From Deroplatys truncata (lineage: Eukaryota; Arthropoda; Insecta; Mantodea; Mantidae), in the NCBI GenBank assembly GCA_030765065.1, contig CM060990.1, positions 6,442,001-6,506,000 on the forward strand: 64,000 nt of DNA. Direction: 5' to 3'. The notes below the pieces were generated by a model, which worked only from the letters and a program-made list of their open reading frames with translations, had not been told where the DNA came from and made no database searches. Below, one piece after another: positions 21,561-33,572 of the stretch (positions are counted from its first letter, which is position 1; every line of letters begins with the position of its first letter). Made by a program: the position numbers and the translations under genes.

Positions 21561-21950
21561 CTTTACTTAGTTTTGGTAATAGGGTCCCTTTCCGAAGGCC
21601 CAGCCATTCAACTTTAGTTTCGATACTCTCAGGGTCTCCTAATAAGGAGCCCTCTGGTTTAGTGGAACGTATACTACTATCGTTCCCACGATTAGCTGTG
21701 GATAACTCAGGCCCGCCTAGACAGAGCTTCGAATGCCTGGGTAAGATTATATACTCTGAGAGGTCATCAGGTATCTCAGAGGCTCCGTTTATGACACATC
21801 TCTCATGTGCCATGCACCACATCAGCACAGAAACACAACATCTTAGGGTTGGGCTAAAGGTAAGCTGCTTCTTCATCTAGCATCTCCCCTGTGGCCACCC
21901 TGGCATGAGTAACTCTTCCAGTACATCCACAGGATTGCAGATACACAGAA
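21561..21950 (-). other. Possible upstream continuation of the RNase H LINE
   Basis: A minus ORF at 21876-21544 is open for 110 codons but lacks a motif I can assign. It may be diverged RT-to-linker sequence of the adjacent element. Confidence 0.3.
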
Positions 21951-21954
21951 GGGC

Positions 21955-22960
21955 ATGCCCCCCCCCTCCACCAGCTTCAAGGTCATGCAACCTCTGGTGG
22001 GTGATACAGGAATCTGTGTAAATGAAGTAAACGAGATCCGAAACCCTGAGGCGAAGTATAATCAAAATAAATTTACGGCACAAACAACGCGCACAGCATC
22101 ACACGAGTCGGAAGTGATAGTGTCACTACAAATAATAGTTGATATGTTGAACAAAGACTTAAAACAAGCACAAGAAGAAATCATATCACTGAAACAAGAG
22201 AGAAAACAAGTGCAAATAGGGATCGTAGCACTGAAACAAGAAAATGTAGAGTTAAAAAACGAAATCCAACATCAGACCGAAAAAGAAACTTATGCTACAG
22301 TCGCAAGAAGGAAAACAAACAAAGGGGTTGACCTACCAGATGATCAACGTGGTAGTGCAGTAACAACTACGAACCGATTTAGCGTACTGTATAAAGAAAA
22401 CGAACCCACCAGTGAACAATGGAAGAGAAATTGGGATCAGCAAGAAAGGAGAAACAGCAAGGGAAGTAATGGAAAAAAAAGTTATGGTGTTTGGGGACTC
22501 GCTACTGAAATTTGCCGGGAATGAATGCAGAGATGCTGGCTTTGAAGTACAATGCTGCCCAGGGATACGAGTGGAAGAGCTAAAATGTGAAGTTGAGAAT
22601 GCGAAACTGAACGAAATAAAGCCAAACGTGGTTGCTATTCACATGGGAACGAACAACATCCGGAGAAGAATTATGACTGAAGAAATTATGGGCGATACCA
22701 TGGACCTAATAAGTGAAATCAAAATTCAAAGCCCAGAAACCAAAGTTGTGGTCAGTGGAATATTATGCAGGCGAGATGTGACCACACAAAAAGTGAGAAG
22801 AATTACTGCAGAGCTGGAATGGTTATGCTATACTTGAAAGTGTATGATGCTGGATGGTAACTGGTGCATACGGACAGAGGATCTAGGTAGAGATGGTGTT
22901 CATCTCAACAGAAGAGGTGCAGTTAAGTTTGGAAGGTTCTTGTGTGAGGGGATTAGCAAA
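21955..22960 (+). pseudogene. LINE ORF1: coiled coil plus SGNH/GDSL esterase
   Basis: The first frame (21955-22524) has a heptad-rich region at residues of about 55-115 (repeated LKQE blocks), fitting an RNA-binding/trimerising coiled coil. A frameshift near 22410-22490 moves to the second frame, where VMVFGDSLL (22487-22513) is the SGNH block I nucleophile region and IHMGTNNI is block III (GxND). After a stop at about 22836 the same frame reads GRDGVHLNRRGAVKFG, the block V DxxH. All catalytic positions are still visible. ORF1 esterase domains are known from CR1/L2 elements. The ORF is split by one frameshift and one stop. Confidence 0.8.
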
Positions 22961-22989
22961 TGCCAGGGACAGGGAAACTTATAACCATG

Positions 22990-25935
22990 TGGTGGATGCA
23001 GTATCCGTGGAAACCCAATGTTTCTCGATGTCGGAGCACAGTGGTGATAAACATTCTCCTTGTATAACAAAAAAGGACTTTAATGTAGTTTATCAAAATG
23101 TCCAGTGTCTTTGCAATAAGCTCTTAGATATAGAAATATTTATAAACACACTTGAAAATGTACAGGTTTGCTCTTTCACTGAGCACTGGCTTAAAAATAC
23201 AAGCATGAGTACAGAGTCAGTCGTTCTCTCAAATTTTGTAATCGGAGACATTTACTGTAGGGAGAATTATATTCATGGGGGTACTATGATAGCAATAAAA
23301 AAGGGCATTAAATATAAAAGATATTGTAAAACATCTTCACTAAATGAAGAGAAAGTGTTCGAACACACTGTAGTAGAAATAACAGATTTAAAATTATTCA
23401 TTGCATGCATATATCGGTCACCAAATGGAGACTATAAGGCCTTTTTTGGACAAATTAGAAATAATGATTACCTTCCTAAAAAAACATGCAAAAAATATCT
23501 TAATTTGTGGAGACTTCAATATTGATTTTCGTAAAGAAAGCACTTCCCTTCTAAAATTAAAAAATGTACTTGCCTCGTTTAATCTGGAAAATGCAATAGA
23601 AAGTCCCACCAGAGAAACGGATAGCTCCAGTACAATAATCGATGTCATGTTATTCGACAAAACAGACATGAACTACAAACTCACAAATATTAATGCAGGT
23701 TATTCTGATCATAATGCCATAATATTAAGTTTAATAAATGAACTAAATGCTAGCAATAAGTCTAAGCCTCAAGAACAATATAAAAGAATTTATTCTAATC
23801 AAAACATGTCATATTTTAATACACTATTAAGCAATGAAGACTGGTTAGATGTATATAGGGTGTCCTCTGTAGATATGAAATATCACAGCTTCATAACAAC
23901 TTTTATGCACCACTTTAATACAACATTTCCATATAAAAAATAAAAAATCGACAGATGAATGTAAGGAAGAAATGGATTACCAAAGGAATTATAAACTCTA
24001 GCAATTGAAAACGTTTTCTCCTAGAATTAAGTAAAACAAACAAAACTGAAAAGTTCCAAAAATATTTCAAACAATATAGGCAAATTTATGATAAAGTAAT
24101 AAAGGCTGCAAAAAAGCAGTATATTGATGCATATATTAGTAACTCATCGAATAAAAACAAAACATTATGGGATATAGTAAAAAGAGAAACCTCCAGTTCT
24201 AAAGTATGCCACAATAAAATCTCGTTAAAAATTGATAATACCGTTAAGAATCCAAAGGAAGTTGCTAACATCTTTAATGACCATTTTATTACTGTTGCTG
24301 ATAGAGTATCATTACCACAACAAAATAATAGTAATAGTCCATGTGCTAAACTAAACAGAAATGAAAAAAAACATTTTTCTTAGGCCAGTTATGTATGATG
24401 AAATAATTAAAATAATTAACTCAAAAAAGAATAACTACTCTGCAGGATTTGACGAGGTACCTGAGTGTGTAATTAAATTATGTAAGGACAGTATTGTTAA
24501 TCCCATACAGGATATATGCGATACCTCCCTTTCAACAGGGCTATTTCTAATAAATTGAAGCTGGCAAAAATTGTCCCTGTATATAAAAAAGATGATGTAA
24601 ATATTGTTGATAATTATGAGCCTATTGCTATCCAGTCCGGGTTTTCTAAAATTCTGGAAACAGTTATTTACAACAGAATTGCTCCCTTCTTGGAAAAATA
24701 TGCGCTTAGTGATAAACAAAATGGCTTCAGAAAAAACAAATCCTTACTAAATGCCTTCTATGCATTCATAAAGGGGACACTTGAAGGAATTGATGCTCAA
24801 AACACTACAGTTGGTTTATTTATGGACTTGAGCAAGGCATTTGATTTAGTTGACCATGCTATATTCTGTCGAAATTAGAAGCCTATGTAATACGTGGGGT
24901 AGCTTATAAGTGGTTTGAATCTTACTTAACTAACAGACGACGGGTTACAGTAATAAATGGTGGTATCAGCCATGTAAATTCTGAGACAAAGATAGATGTG
25001 GAGTTCCCCAAGGCTCTAATCTTGGACCTTTACTCTTTCTAGTATACATTAATGATCTGCCTGTCAATATACCACATGCTGAGACTATTTTATATGCTGA
25101 TGACACCAATCTTATTCTCCAGGGTAATACATGCACCAACCTGCAAACTCAAGCTGGTAATGTAATGACTAGTATGGCAAAATGGCTAACTACAAATAAA
25201 TTAATATTAAATGGGAAAAAATCTCATTGTATGTGCATTACACAATCCAATAGAGGTAGTAAGTCAGTAGGACCAAAAATTGTATACAATAATGAAACCA
25301 TACTGTATGTCTCTGAAACAAAATTCTTGGGAGTCACCATTGATAAACACCTAAATTGGAAAAGCCATATTAAAAATGTTACAACAAGAATAAATAGAGC
25401 ACACTATGTAATATCTGTTTTAAAAGGCATTTGTAACCAAAAAACACTAAAAATGATATACTTCTCTTATGTACAATCTGCACTTGCCTATGGTATATTT
25501 ATTTGGGGATCTGGCAGTGATATAAGCACTCTTTTCATACTACAGAAAAAAATAATCAGGCTAATGCTAAACCTAAGTAGGATGACATCATGTAAACCAC
25601 ACTTCCGTCAACATAATATTCTTACTCTACCGAGTCTGTATATATTAGAAACTGTATGCTTTATAAGGAACAACATTCATCTATTCAATATGAGCAACAC
25701 TGTACATGAACATTCCACTAGAAACAGTAATAAAATACACTTACAGACAGCCAGAACAACAAAAAAGGCCAACTCAATACTGCATAAGGGCATACAAATG
25801 TACAACCTCATTACAAATAAGGTAAATGTTTGTAATCAGATTAAGTTTAGACACAATGTTAAACATTTTTTAATTAAGCAAACTTTTTATAGTATGGAAG
25901 AGTTTTTTGAATACTTAAAAAAACTAATAACTTAA
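22990..25935 (+). pseudogene. LINE ORF2: APE-type endonuclease and reverse transcriptase
   Basis: Endonuclease: VVYQNVQCLCNK, then SFTEHWL (catalytic Glu), CIYRSPNG, ICGDFNIDF and YSDHNAI (final DH pair), across two frames (22893-23525 and 23401-23943). RT: AKIVPVYKK, KQNGFRKNKS and MDLSKAFDLVDH (24516-24878), then GVPQGSNLGPLLFLVYINDLP near 25005-25070 and TILYADDTNLI near 25083-25120. The thumb and tail (25165-25935) have LGVTIDKHLNWKSHI, and HSTRNSNKIH near the end. Frameshifts lie near 23500, 24560 and 24890-25010. Stops near 23940 break the endonuclease-RT link. Confidence 0.9.
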
Positions 25936-25937
25936 CT

Positions 25938-25943
25938 TACTAA

Positions 25944-26000
<57 letters not shown>
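25938..26000 (+). repeat. (ATT)n microsatellite
   Basis: Uninterrupted ATT run of about 20 units, directly after the LINE ORF2 stop. Confidence 0.95.
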
Positions 26001-26142
26001 TTAATTAATATGTATTCTCTGTATATAACACTGTAAAATGTATTTTTCCTGTATATATTCCTCACTATTTTACTTAAATCTTGACGAAGCCATGAATTTG
26101 TAAGAAAATTCTCTTGGTGAATAAAAACATACATACATACAA

Positions 26143-26639
26143 TGGTAGTAACACTTTAAATTCCCTGAGATATTCCCACAGTTTGCTATGCTACTAAGAA
26201 ACATAAATCATTTACTGGAAGATTTTACTTTTGGTGTAAATAATTTGTCACTATTATAAGTTTATTTGACCTTCTGCTTGCTGTTTGTTAAAAAGAAGCT
26301 GTTTGCAGCATTTGCGAGTATTTAAGTACTATATCCCATGTTTCCTTCATAAGTAAATGGTTTAAATAGTGTATAGTACAATTTGAATTTTGTAGTTTTC
26401 TGGGTACTTTGCCTTCTTTTAGATGTAATCAGAAGCCTGTATTTTTAAGATGACTCTGCAGTAGATTCAGAGGTGTGGTTAACCCATCGCCTTGTGTCTT
26501 TGACACTGCAATAAGCCAGTTGAATGACTGACAAGATAAGCAGTCCCACCTATTTGGGGAGTTGAGGAGCAGAAACAGCAGCTGTTATTTCACCCAGAAG
26601 AATTAAAATGCTCTTATATATATATATGTCCTGATTCAT
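26143..26639. other. Intronic, nothing recognised
   Basis: AT-rich, no supported ORF or repeat. Confidence 0.4.
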
Positions 26640-27560
26640 AGGGCCTAAGGGAAGGACACCCTTAATAAAGGGGAAGATAATGGAAAGAGCTTTGAAATTT
26701 TGGTTCAGAACTTTAAATCTAGGAAAAAGTAATGTGTTAAGACAATGTATTGAATACCAAGAGAATAGCTTAATGAATGATGGATGGGTAAGTAAATTAC
26801 GGAACGTTTTGGAGAAAAATGGGTTAGGAGATATATGGAGAAGGAGAGAAAATAACGTAAAAAATTTCTGGAAAAAGGCGAGGAAAAGACTGGAAGATAT
26901 AGAATTACAAATCATGTTCAGTGAGATTGCCGAAAAGAGCTCATTAGTTTATTATAGGCCAATGAAAAATACATGGGGTAGGGAAAAATATATAGACATA
27001 GTAAATAAAGAAGAGAGAGTATCTATTGCATGGTTAAGAACCGGAGCATGGAGGCTAAAAGGGCTAAGACAGGGTATTCCTCAGAACCATTGTCCGATAT
27101 GTGGTGGTAATGAAGACATTGAACACATAGTATTTAAGTGCCAAGGAACAGAAAATTGGAGAAAAGAATTTTTTAATAAGAAGTGGTTGAAGGGGGATAG
27201 AAGTACACTTATGATTGAAATGATATGTAAGGACGCTAGAAGCATTGGACAGTTTTTGTGTAAAGTAAAAAATAAATGGCTTTGGACAGTGGAAAGAGAA
27301 AAGTAAGAGGTAGTGCATCTTACTTTGAATAGAAAACTATAGTGAATGTGTGATGGTTAAGTAATCAATAAATGAAAAGTGAAAAACAAGTGGAAATGGG
27401 ACATGAAAAAAACTGAAAAAAAAAAGAGCAAGATAATTTATTGACAAGAAATTGTAAAATGTAAATAAACTGTAGTGATTGTCTACTGAATGAGTGACCA
27501 GGGTCAAAGTGCAGTAGACAATCAAATTTGTAAAACTCTTAGCACAATAAATACTATACT
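26640..27560 (+). pseudogene. 3' end of a second LINE family (terminal zinc finger)
   Basis: One open frame of 208 codons (26680-27306) holds IAWLRTGAWRLKG, then CPICGGNEDIEHIVFKC (C-x2-C-x8-H-x4-C) and WRKEFFNKKWLK. This is the post-RT C-terminal domain also seen in the longer minus-strand LINE at 52-56.6 kb (CPLCGEADNDLHYIIEC). A 3' UTR runs to about 27560 and ends AAAACTCTTAGCACAATAAATA. The RT part is missing, so this is a 5'-truncated insertion. The open frame suggests it is among the younger copies here. Confidence 0.8.
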
Positions 27561-28270
27561 AAAATTACAGCTACAGTGAAGGCCATCATCCAGGGGAAAG
27601 ATATCCCAACAGAAAACCTTGGTCCTGCAGACTTATAGGTGTCTCAGAGGACTGGTAACTCACCAGTGTAAAAATAGTGTACTCGCAAATCTTAAACCAA
27701 AGGATATCTCAAAACAAGATGGAATGTCATGAACACGTTTTAAGGATGAACCTGACAAAAATAACTCACCAGGCACTACAATACATGACAGAAGGAATCT
27801 GGGATATTGGATAACCTTGGCATAGATAACGAGAGTAACTCTGAGACAGGTTGGACCTGGATGCCCACCTTGCAGATGATCTGCAGTAGAGTACCCCTGG
27901 CATGTTAGGCCACAATTGCTCTTCAGAGTGCCCTCCTAATCCACTCTTTATCAGTGCAGCTCTTGCTTCTACCTGAAGAATGTATGTTGACTTATTGTAT
28001 AACAAAAGATGTTAGTGACAAAAATCATATAGGTCGTGCAATTTTAGGTTTGTATGTCATTGACATCCTGTATAATTGCTTGCTATGCCTCTATGTTATA
28101 CACATGATACAGCCATTACTCTATTGCACTAATGAAATATTTGTGCAAGCTGTTAATCATAAGCAGGGAGCGGATATGTGGTAAAAAAAAGTTAAAAATG
28201 TTTATTTTTCATGTGCTAAGAAAAAGAAGAAAATATTTGTTAAAAATGTCAAAATGCTTTACTTAAGTTC
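27561..28270. other. Intronic, nothing recognised
   Basis: Short ORFs without motifs. The slightly GC-richer block 27585-27975 may be an unidentified repeat. Confidence 0.35.
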
Positions 28271-28329
28271 ACAGAAATGAGAGAAAATCATTAATTTATT
28301 ATTCTTAGAGGTACTCACCACTTATAGAT

Positions 28330-29810
28330 GAATAGCAGCTCTTAGCATGTTCCCTTAAAATTGCAGTGGACAACAAAAGTGTTCTCCAAATTGTTTATCA
28401 TGAAAGCATGCCGATTGTCTCTAAATAGCACCTTATATTGCGAAAATGGCCTTTCCACATCATGGGATGTCAGATGCGCATATTTAAACAAAGGGATGTC
28501 ACTAACACTCACACACTCTAAATCACTTGTTTACCTTCCAGGACTTGAGCCACTCGACAGTTTTTGAAAACCATTGTTTTTCTCAAACAAATGTTTAAAT
28601 TTCTCTCTTAGTACTTTTAGCCCTGATAATGAATTAATTTTCATTTCAACAGCCCTCACCTCCTTAAGTGTTTCACTCAACAGATTTGTTGAAGTTTCTA
28701 GTGTTTGTTTTGAGTCACACAAAAAGTTTAGATTTGTAGATAGGAATGCTAAATCATTTATTAATTGGCCATCTTTCAATAAATCCTGCATTATTTCAAT
28801 AGAGATGCATCATTTTTGTCCAACTCATTTACACAGATGCAAAAAGTTCAAAATTTGTTCCATATTACAAAAGTGCTCTTATCCAAGTGCCCCAGCGTGT
28901 GGCTACTGGTACAGTGGGAAGAGGAAGAATGGGATTTTTTTTCTCTGAAGAGATCGATCCTCAATGGTGATTTAAGAAAGATATTTTTCCCATTTGTCAC
29001 AAGCCTATCCACATTGGGATATAGGAGTCCGATACATTCACATAATCTGTGAAGAGCAAGAATACACAAGTGACATGAATCAGTTTAGGAAAGAACTTTA
29101 CCTGCGCACCATCTGCAAGAAAGAGTAATACGTTGTCGTATTTTATATCATTTGGCCATATCTTATGCATAGTTTCATTGTATAACCTCACAATTATTTA
29201 TATTATTTTCTGCAGACAGTTCTTTGTATACCATTAAATATGACTGCTCACTATTTCATAATTTTTCAATACACAGACAATAGTTTCTATTTTTCTGAAA
29301 CTTGAATCTTGGACTTTATCAATGCTCATCCAAAGTTTTTCATTTTCACACGCTACCCTAAATTTTTGCAGAAATTCAACATAGCAATTAGGAAGGTAGT
29401 TTTTTCTTGATGTCGATTCTTCAGGGGGCCCAGTGTCAATATACTAGTCAAAAAGTTCCTAAGTTGAACCTTATTTACTTTTTTGAGTGGGATATCGGCT
29501 CCAACAAATACTCTGCATAAATCTAAATAACACAGGGAACACATTGGTTATCCTACACTTGAAGCCGGTTCACCTATCAATAGTTGTCATGAATTCACAC
29601 GAGTTGTAGCAGCAATATGTTTATTTCCAGATGAATGTTGACTCACTTTTGAATGCTTATCTGCACTTACTGTTTTTCCACATGATTGGCGAAACAAAAC
29701 TTTATTGTCCATGGTAAATATGTTTTTAAATTTGTCTATGTATTGCTGAAGATGGGATTTAACACTTGATTTAACTTTCAGCATGTTTTCAGGATGCACA
29801 AGTTAAATAA
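28330..29810 (-). pseudogene. BED-finger hAT-type transposase relic
   Basis: Pieces lie in order on the minus strand. 29799-29587 holds VLFRQSCGKTVSADKHSKV and QHSSGNKHIAA, a BED-like finger with the first Cys changed to Arg. 29544-29353 holds FVGADIPLKKVNKVQLRNFL. 29191-28997 holds WPNDIKYDNVLLFLADGAQ and LIHVTCV. 29069-28848 holds PNVDRLVTNGKNIFLKSPLR. 28791-28531 is the helical stretch. At about 28480-28360 the C-terminal dimerisation block reads SHDVERPFSQYK and NNLENTFVVHCN. This order matches BED/hAT proteins common in insects. It has multiple frameshifts. No TIRs were found. Confidence 0.8.
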
Positions 29811-29849
29811 AATACTTATTCATAAGAACCGAAGAAGCGCACGCCAACG

Positions 29850-29853
29850 CGCA

Positions 29854-29900
<47 letters not shown>
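29850..29900 (+). repeat. (AC)n microsatellite
   Basis: Over 20 AC units, preceded by a degenerate GCACGCGC run. Confidence 0.95.
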
Positions 29901-29902
<2 letters not shown>

Positions 29903-31550
29903 ATATTCACATTATAGACATAGTAATAGGAGAGGTCACAAACACTGTTGACAAATAGCATTCATCCCACTTCAGTGATTGGGAATGCTAATACTGTATG
30001 TCAGGCAAATGTTTTAGGAAGTAGGCTTGAGAAATCTCTCACATGGAGAGTCATATTATTTATACTTTATCGGAAGTGCTTGGTGTAGCAGTAACAACAT
30101 ATCATGAAATATACAGATAGCAGATGAGGAATAACCAGGGTGTCAGCAAGTTTGTAATGATGGCCTAATCTGTTATGTTTACTTTAGGCACCATGATACA
30201 GTGAACATTCTCTGATACCTGTGATGCAATACAAGTAATTTGTAAATATATTGTATATATTCATCTAAAGCAGAATAAATTAAAAATTATGCAGAATGAA
30301 TAATAGTTAAAATCAAAGATTAATTCAGACTTATGTATTTAATTTATTTGTGGAAGATTATATGAAAACATGTATTTACATATTTTTCTTCAAAACATGT
30401 ATTTTTAGTGAAATAAGATTTCATATTTATGCTGATGATCCTTTATTGAGAGTTTTCCCATTTTGTGGGGATTTGTGTGTTTGCAGAAAAAATATTCATC
30501 TACCTAAGAATCGCTCCCTAGTCATAAGTCAACTTTTTTGCTCACTGCCTCTATTGTTCTAGATATATAGTGTGGATACACAAAATATTAAATTAGCTGT
30601 TAGAGTCTACTCAGGCTTCCATGTGATACTACATGTTGTTACAGTAAGGCTTCATCTTACTGGTGTTTCTGGTAGTCTATGCTTCCTCAAAGCTGAGAGT
30701 GGTCTATTACAATTGTAGTACCATCTCCTTGCTTCTCATTGGCCAGTGGTTAACCAGTAGTATGTTTCTCTAGTAGAGGTTTCTACATCTTTCTCAGATT
30801 AATGTCTCTGTCGCTGTTCATGTTACCTCTCAGATGTCTCTTGATAAGTGAGAAATTCTACTAATAGAAACATCATATAGATTTCAACCAGGCTGCCCTA
30901 ATTGCAACAGAACACTTTACAGCATTAGAAAGTTAATGCACTGTAAATAAAAGAGTACCATAGCTAGCAATTCAGGATGTCATCAGCAACACATTGTATG
31001 GCTTAAAAATGACCTAATATGATTGAGAGTGATAATTGTAATCCAAAAGTACTCGTACCTCATTTATTTGCTCCCTGACCAAAAATTGCTTCCATATGTG
31101 TGGTACTAAGACATCATCTACCATTTATAAAACAATTACAATAATTAGGCATGAGCGACTTCGGTAAATATTTACTAAAAGTGCTATTAGAAGGAATTTG
31201 TTACAGCTGTCCTGCAGTAACACACACAAGTAATCATCATCTGATTGTTGGACATCGACAGATGTATCTTGATAATTGCATTTATGACCATACGGACCTT
31301 TATACAGAAAAAATGATATTAGTCTTTCTTGTTCGCTATGTTGCAAAGAGTAGTATACCAAGAGAAGAGGGAGAAAGGGACTGGATTATTTTGGTTAAAC
31401 ACAGCTACTTTAGAATGGTTTGGGAACAGGTTGACCATTCATCATAGATAAAATAGTCAAGATGGCTGTATAGAATAAAGAACTAGGGTGCATAGGAAGG
31501 TTGGGAAAAGGTGGACATGTTACTGAAAATATTTTGAAAAATTATTTTAA
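29901..31550. other. Intronic, nothing recognised
   Basis: Two small ORFs (30350-30562 and 31151-31447) have no recognisable motif. Nothing here repeats elsewhere that I noticed. Confidence 0.35.
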
Positions 31551-31559
31551 GAGTTCCTT

Positions 31560-32320
31560 ATGATTCTGCAGCAAAAGGAGCTATGTTAGAATTAGCCAAA
31601 GTGAGTGTTCGAGGGATGACTATGGAAAGAATGCTGAAATATTGGTTTAAAACTTATTGCTTACCACAGGGGCACGTTTTGAAAGATTGCTTAAATGTAC
31701 AAGAAAAGTGTATTCGCTAGGTGAAATCAGGAACCAGCTTACAATAAGTAGTATGGGTGGTATATGGTTAGGAAGACTCTGGGAATCAGATGCCAGTTGG
31801 AAGATATGGACAGATAGAATCTATGAGTAATTTTATATAGATTTTGGAAGTAATGATGGGAAAGAGATGTACATCAAGAGGTAAAATGGGGATCAAAGAG
31901 AAGCTGTTGCATGGTTTAAAAGGTTAAAGGGGAGGGACAGAAGGAATTTGCCCTATATGCAGGGATAAAGAAGATGCAATCCATGTTTTATTAGAATGCA
32001 AAGCCATGATTATCTGAATGAAAGAGTTTATCCAAAATAAATGGTTGAAGGTGGCAAAAATAGTAGTAATTCAAAAACAAAGTTTGTAAGCAGTCTCAGA
32101 TTATTAATTTAGGCGAGTTCTTATTTGGAGTTTAAGAAGAAGTGGGTCTGGTCAGTAATTTATAAAGTATAATCATGGTCTGGTAAGAGCAATGTATGAG
32201 CTAATAGTTGCAGAAAGTAGTTTTATTATCTTGTATGGCCTGGAATAGAAACTGGTTAGCTCCAGACCATATGAACTCTGTAAAGAGCTTAGTACAAATA
32301 AACTTTATTCCTTGTTCCAT
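31560..32320 (+). pseudogene. Degenerate copy of the zinc-finger LINE 3' end
   Basis: Broken frames read MERMLKYWFKTY (compare MERALKFWFRTL at 26680) and CPICRDKEDAIHVLLECKA (compare CPICGGNEDIEHIVFKC). The 3' end GTAAAGAGCTTAGTACAAATAAA parallels the end at 27560. Same orientation and family as 26640-27560 but much more decayed. It ends about 200 bp before branching-enzyme exon 2. Confidence 0.7.
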
Positions 32321-32514
32321 AGATAAAGTCATTTGGCACTATAAACAGAATATGCAGTTGCTGGACATTGTTTTGTAAGTGGAATGAGTGAATAGTATTT
32401 ACAAATGAAAGTCAGGGGATCCAAAACAGAGCTGCAAGCTTGAAAGCGAATATTTATGAATTTGTATGTGCATTTTGTTTATGAACAATTGCTAATAGAT
32501 CCTTAATTTTACAG

Positions 32515-32684
32515 GTATGCTTGCTTCAGAGATTACATAGACAAGGTGTCAGAAATTGAGGGCGGGCTGGACAATTTCACACGTGGCTATCAATATTTTG
32601 GAATTCATATAAATGAAGATAATTCTGTAACCTGTAGAGAGTGGGCTCCTGCAGCAGCACAGTTGTATCTTGTAGGAACTTTCA
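32515..32684 (+). CDS. GBE1: Glycogen branching enzyme, coding exon 2
   Basis: Acceptor TTTTACAG (ends 32514) and donor GTAAGTAT (starts 32685). The exon completes Arg38 and encodes residues to 94 plus one base. The peptide has IEGGLDNFTRGY, FGIHINEDN and CREWAPAAAQLYLVGTF, matching the family pattern GGIDKFSRGYxxFG...KEWAPGAxxxxLTGDFNGWN. It is the first half of the CBM48 carbohydrate-binding module. One base (A) is carried to exon 3 to form the conserved Asn. No stop or frameshift. Confidence 0.96.
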
Positions 32685-33115
32685 GTAAGTATAGAGACTG
32701 GAAACTTTTCACCATTGAATTGTGAATGAAGATTTTGGAATAATTCCTTCTGTCAGGGATGATTTCAAAGGGAGAAATTGTGTACTGGTTTAGCATTATA
32801 ATAATAGAAAGAATATTGCACAATGTGCATGTTTCTAGGTTTATTTTGGGTTTTACAAAAGTCTGAGCATTTGTGTTTTTGCACCACAGATAATATTGGT
32901 CACAATTTGATCCACATAGTTTGCACTTGCACTTGTCTTCCGGCTTTTGGAACTTCTCTGTCTGGCATATCCAGTGATGAAAACCGTGTACTGCGAATCT
33001 CGTCATGGTATGTTTTAGGTTGTACTTGGCTTGCGTCCAGTCCCTGTGGATCATTGCATCTGTGGAGAAAAAATCCAGTCATATCTCTTGTTTCTTGTTA
33101 ACTTCTTGTAGTAGT
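32605..33115 (-). pseudogene. Possible piggyBac-like C-terminal relic
   Basis: The minus-strand frame has TTR/TRF-like spacing, FHHWICQTEKFQK, then CKCKLCGSNCDQYYLWCK and later ETCTLC. Paired cysteines after an H..P/H.W segment resemble the RING-like tail of piggyBac transposases. The ORF's downstream end overlaps branching-enzyme exon 2 antisense, where it must be chance. No TIR or DDD core is visible. Weak call. Confidence 0.25.
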
Positions 33116-33159
33116 TCCTTGTAGGCTTTGGTTTAGCATTATAATAAGAGTGAAATACC

Positions 33160-33270
33160 ATAAACTGTTAGAGCTTTGAGATGGTGACTGGTCTGGTACA
33201 ACATTATAGTCACAGTAAAATTGCATCAACTGTTAGTGTTTTGAGACGGTGACTGAACTGGTACAAATGA
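33160..33270 (+). repeat. Two-copy tandem repeat, about 65-bp period
   Basis: AACTGTTAGAGCTTTGAGA..GGTGACTGG..TGGTACAA (about 33164-33202) recurs at about 33229-33267 with few changes. Confidence 0.7.
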
Positions 33271-33572
33271 GTAAAGTTTTCACTACTTGAAGTTGCAAAT
33301 ATCCACCTTTTTAGAAGAAGGAAAAACTAGAAGTGCCAATCAAGATTGAACTTGAGCACTTTGAGCTACAGAATCTTCATTTGGACGTGTGACCACATTA
33401 TGTAGAATTGCTTGCCCAGCACTGTGCTGTTTCTAACTGGTTCTGTCCCCCCTCTACTTTCCCTGCTATTTATGTGCTGGCCAATCAGTTGATGTGAAGT
33501 CTGCTGTACATAGTTTGATATGTTGAGACCATACTATGTTTTTCAGTGTTATAGTGTGTTAGTGCTGTTATA

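Larger units (their letters stand above)
21950..26142 (+). mobile_element. Nearly complete esterase-ORF1 LINE (CR1/L2-like group), + strand
   Basis: In order, the element has coiled-coil ORF1, SGNH esterase, endonuclease, RT, a C-terminal HSTRN block, (ATT)n, a short 3' UTR and a terminal (ACAT)n run at about 26128-26140. A microsatellite-like 3' end instead of poly(A) is typical of CR1/L2-group elements. Several frameshifts and stops disable it. The 5' limit is not sharp. Confidence 0.8.
7082..32514 (+). other. GBE1: Branching-enzyme intron 1 (about 25.4 kb)
   Basis: Donor GTAAGC at 7082 and acceptor TTTTACAG ending at 32514. The phase-2 split codon is restored exactly by the next exon. The intron is filled with nested transposons, listed separately. 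Confidence 0.9.

Noticed and set aside
30350-30562. ORF containing YADD as an RT fragment
   Set aside because: YADD alone within a low-complexity Phe/Leu-rich peptide. None of the flanking RT blocks are present in any frame.
32605-32684. Minus-strand ORF overlapping exon 2
   Set aside because: It is the antisense shadow of a confirmed exon. Only the part above 32700 could be a real relic.
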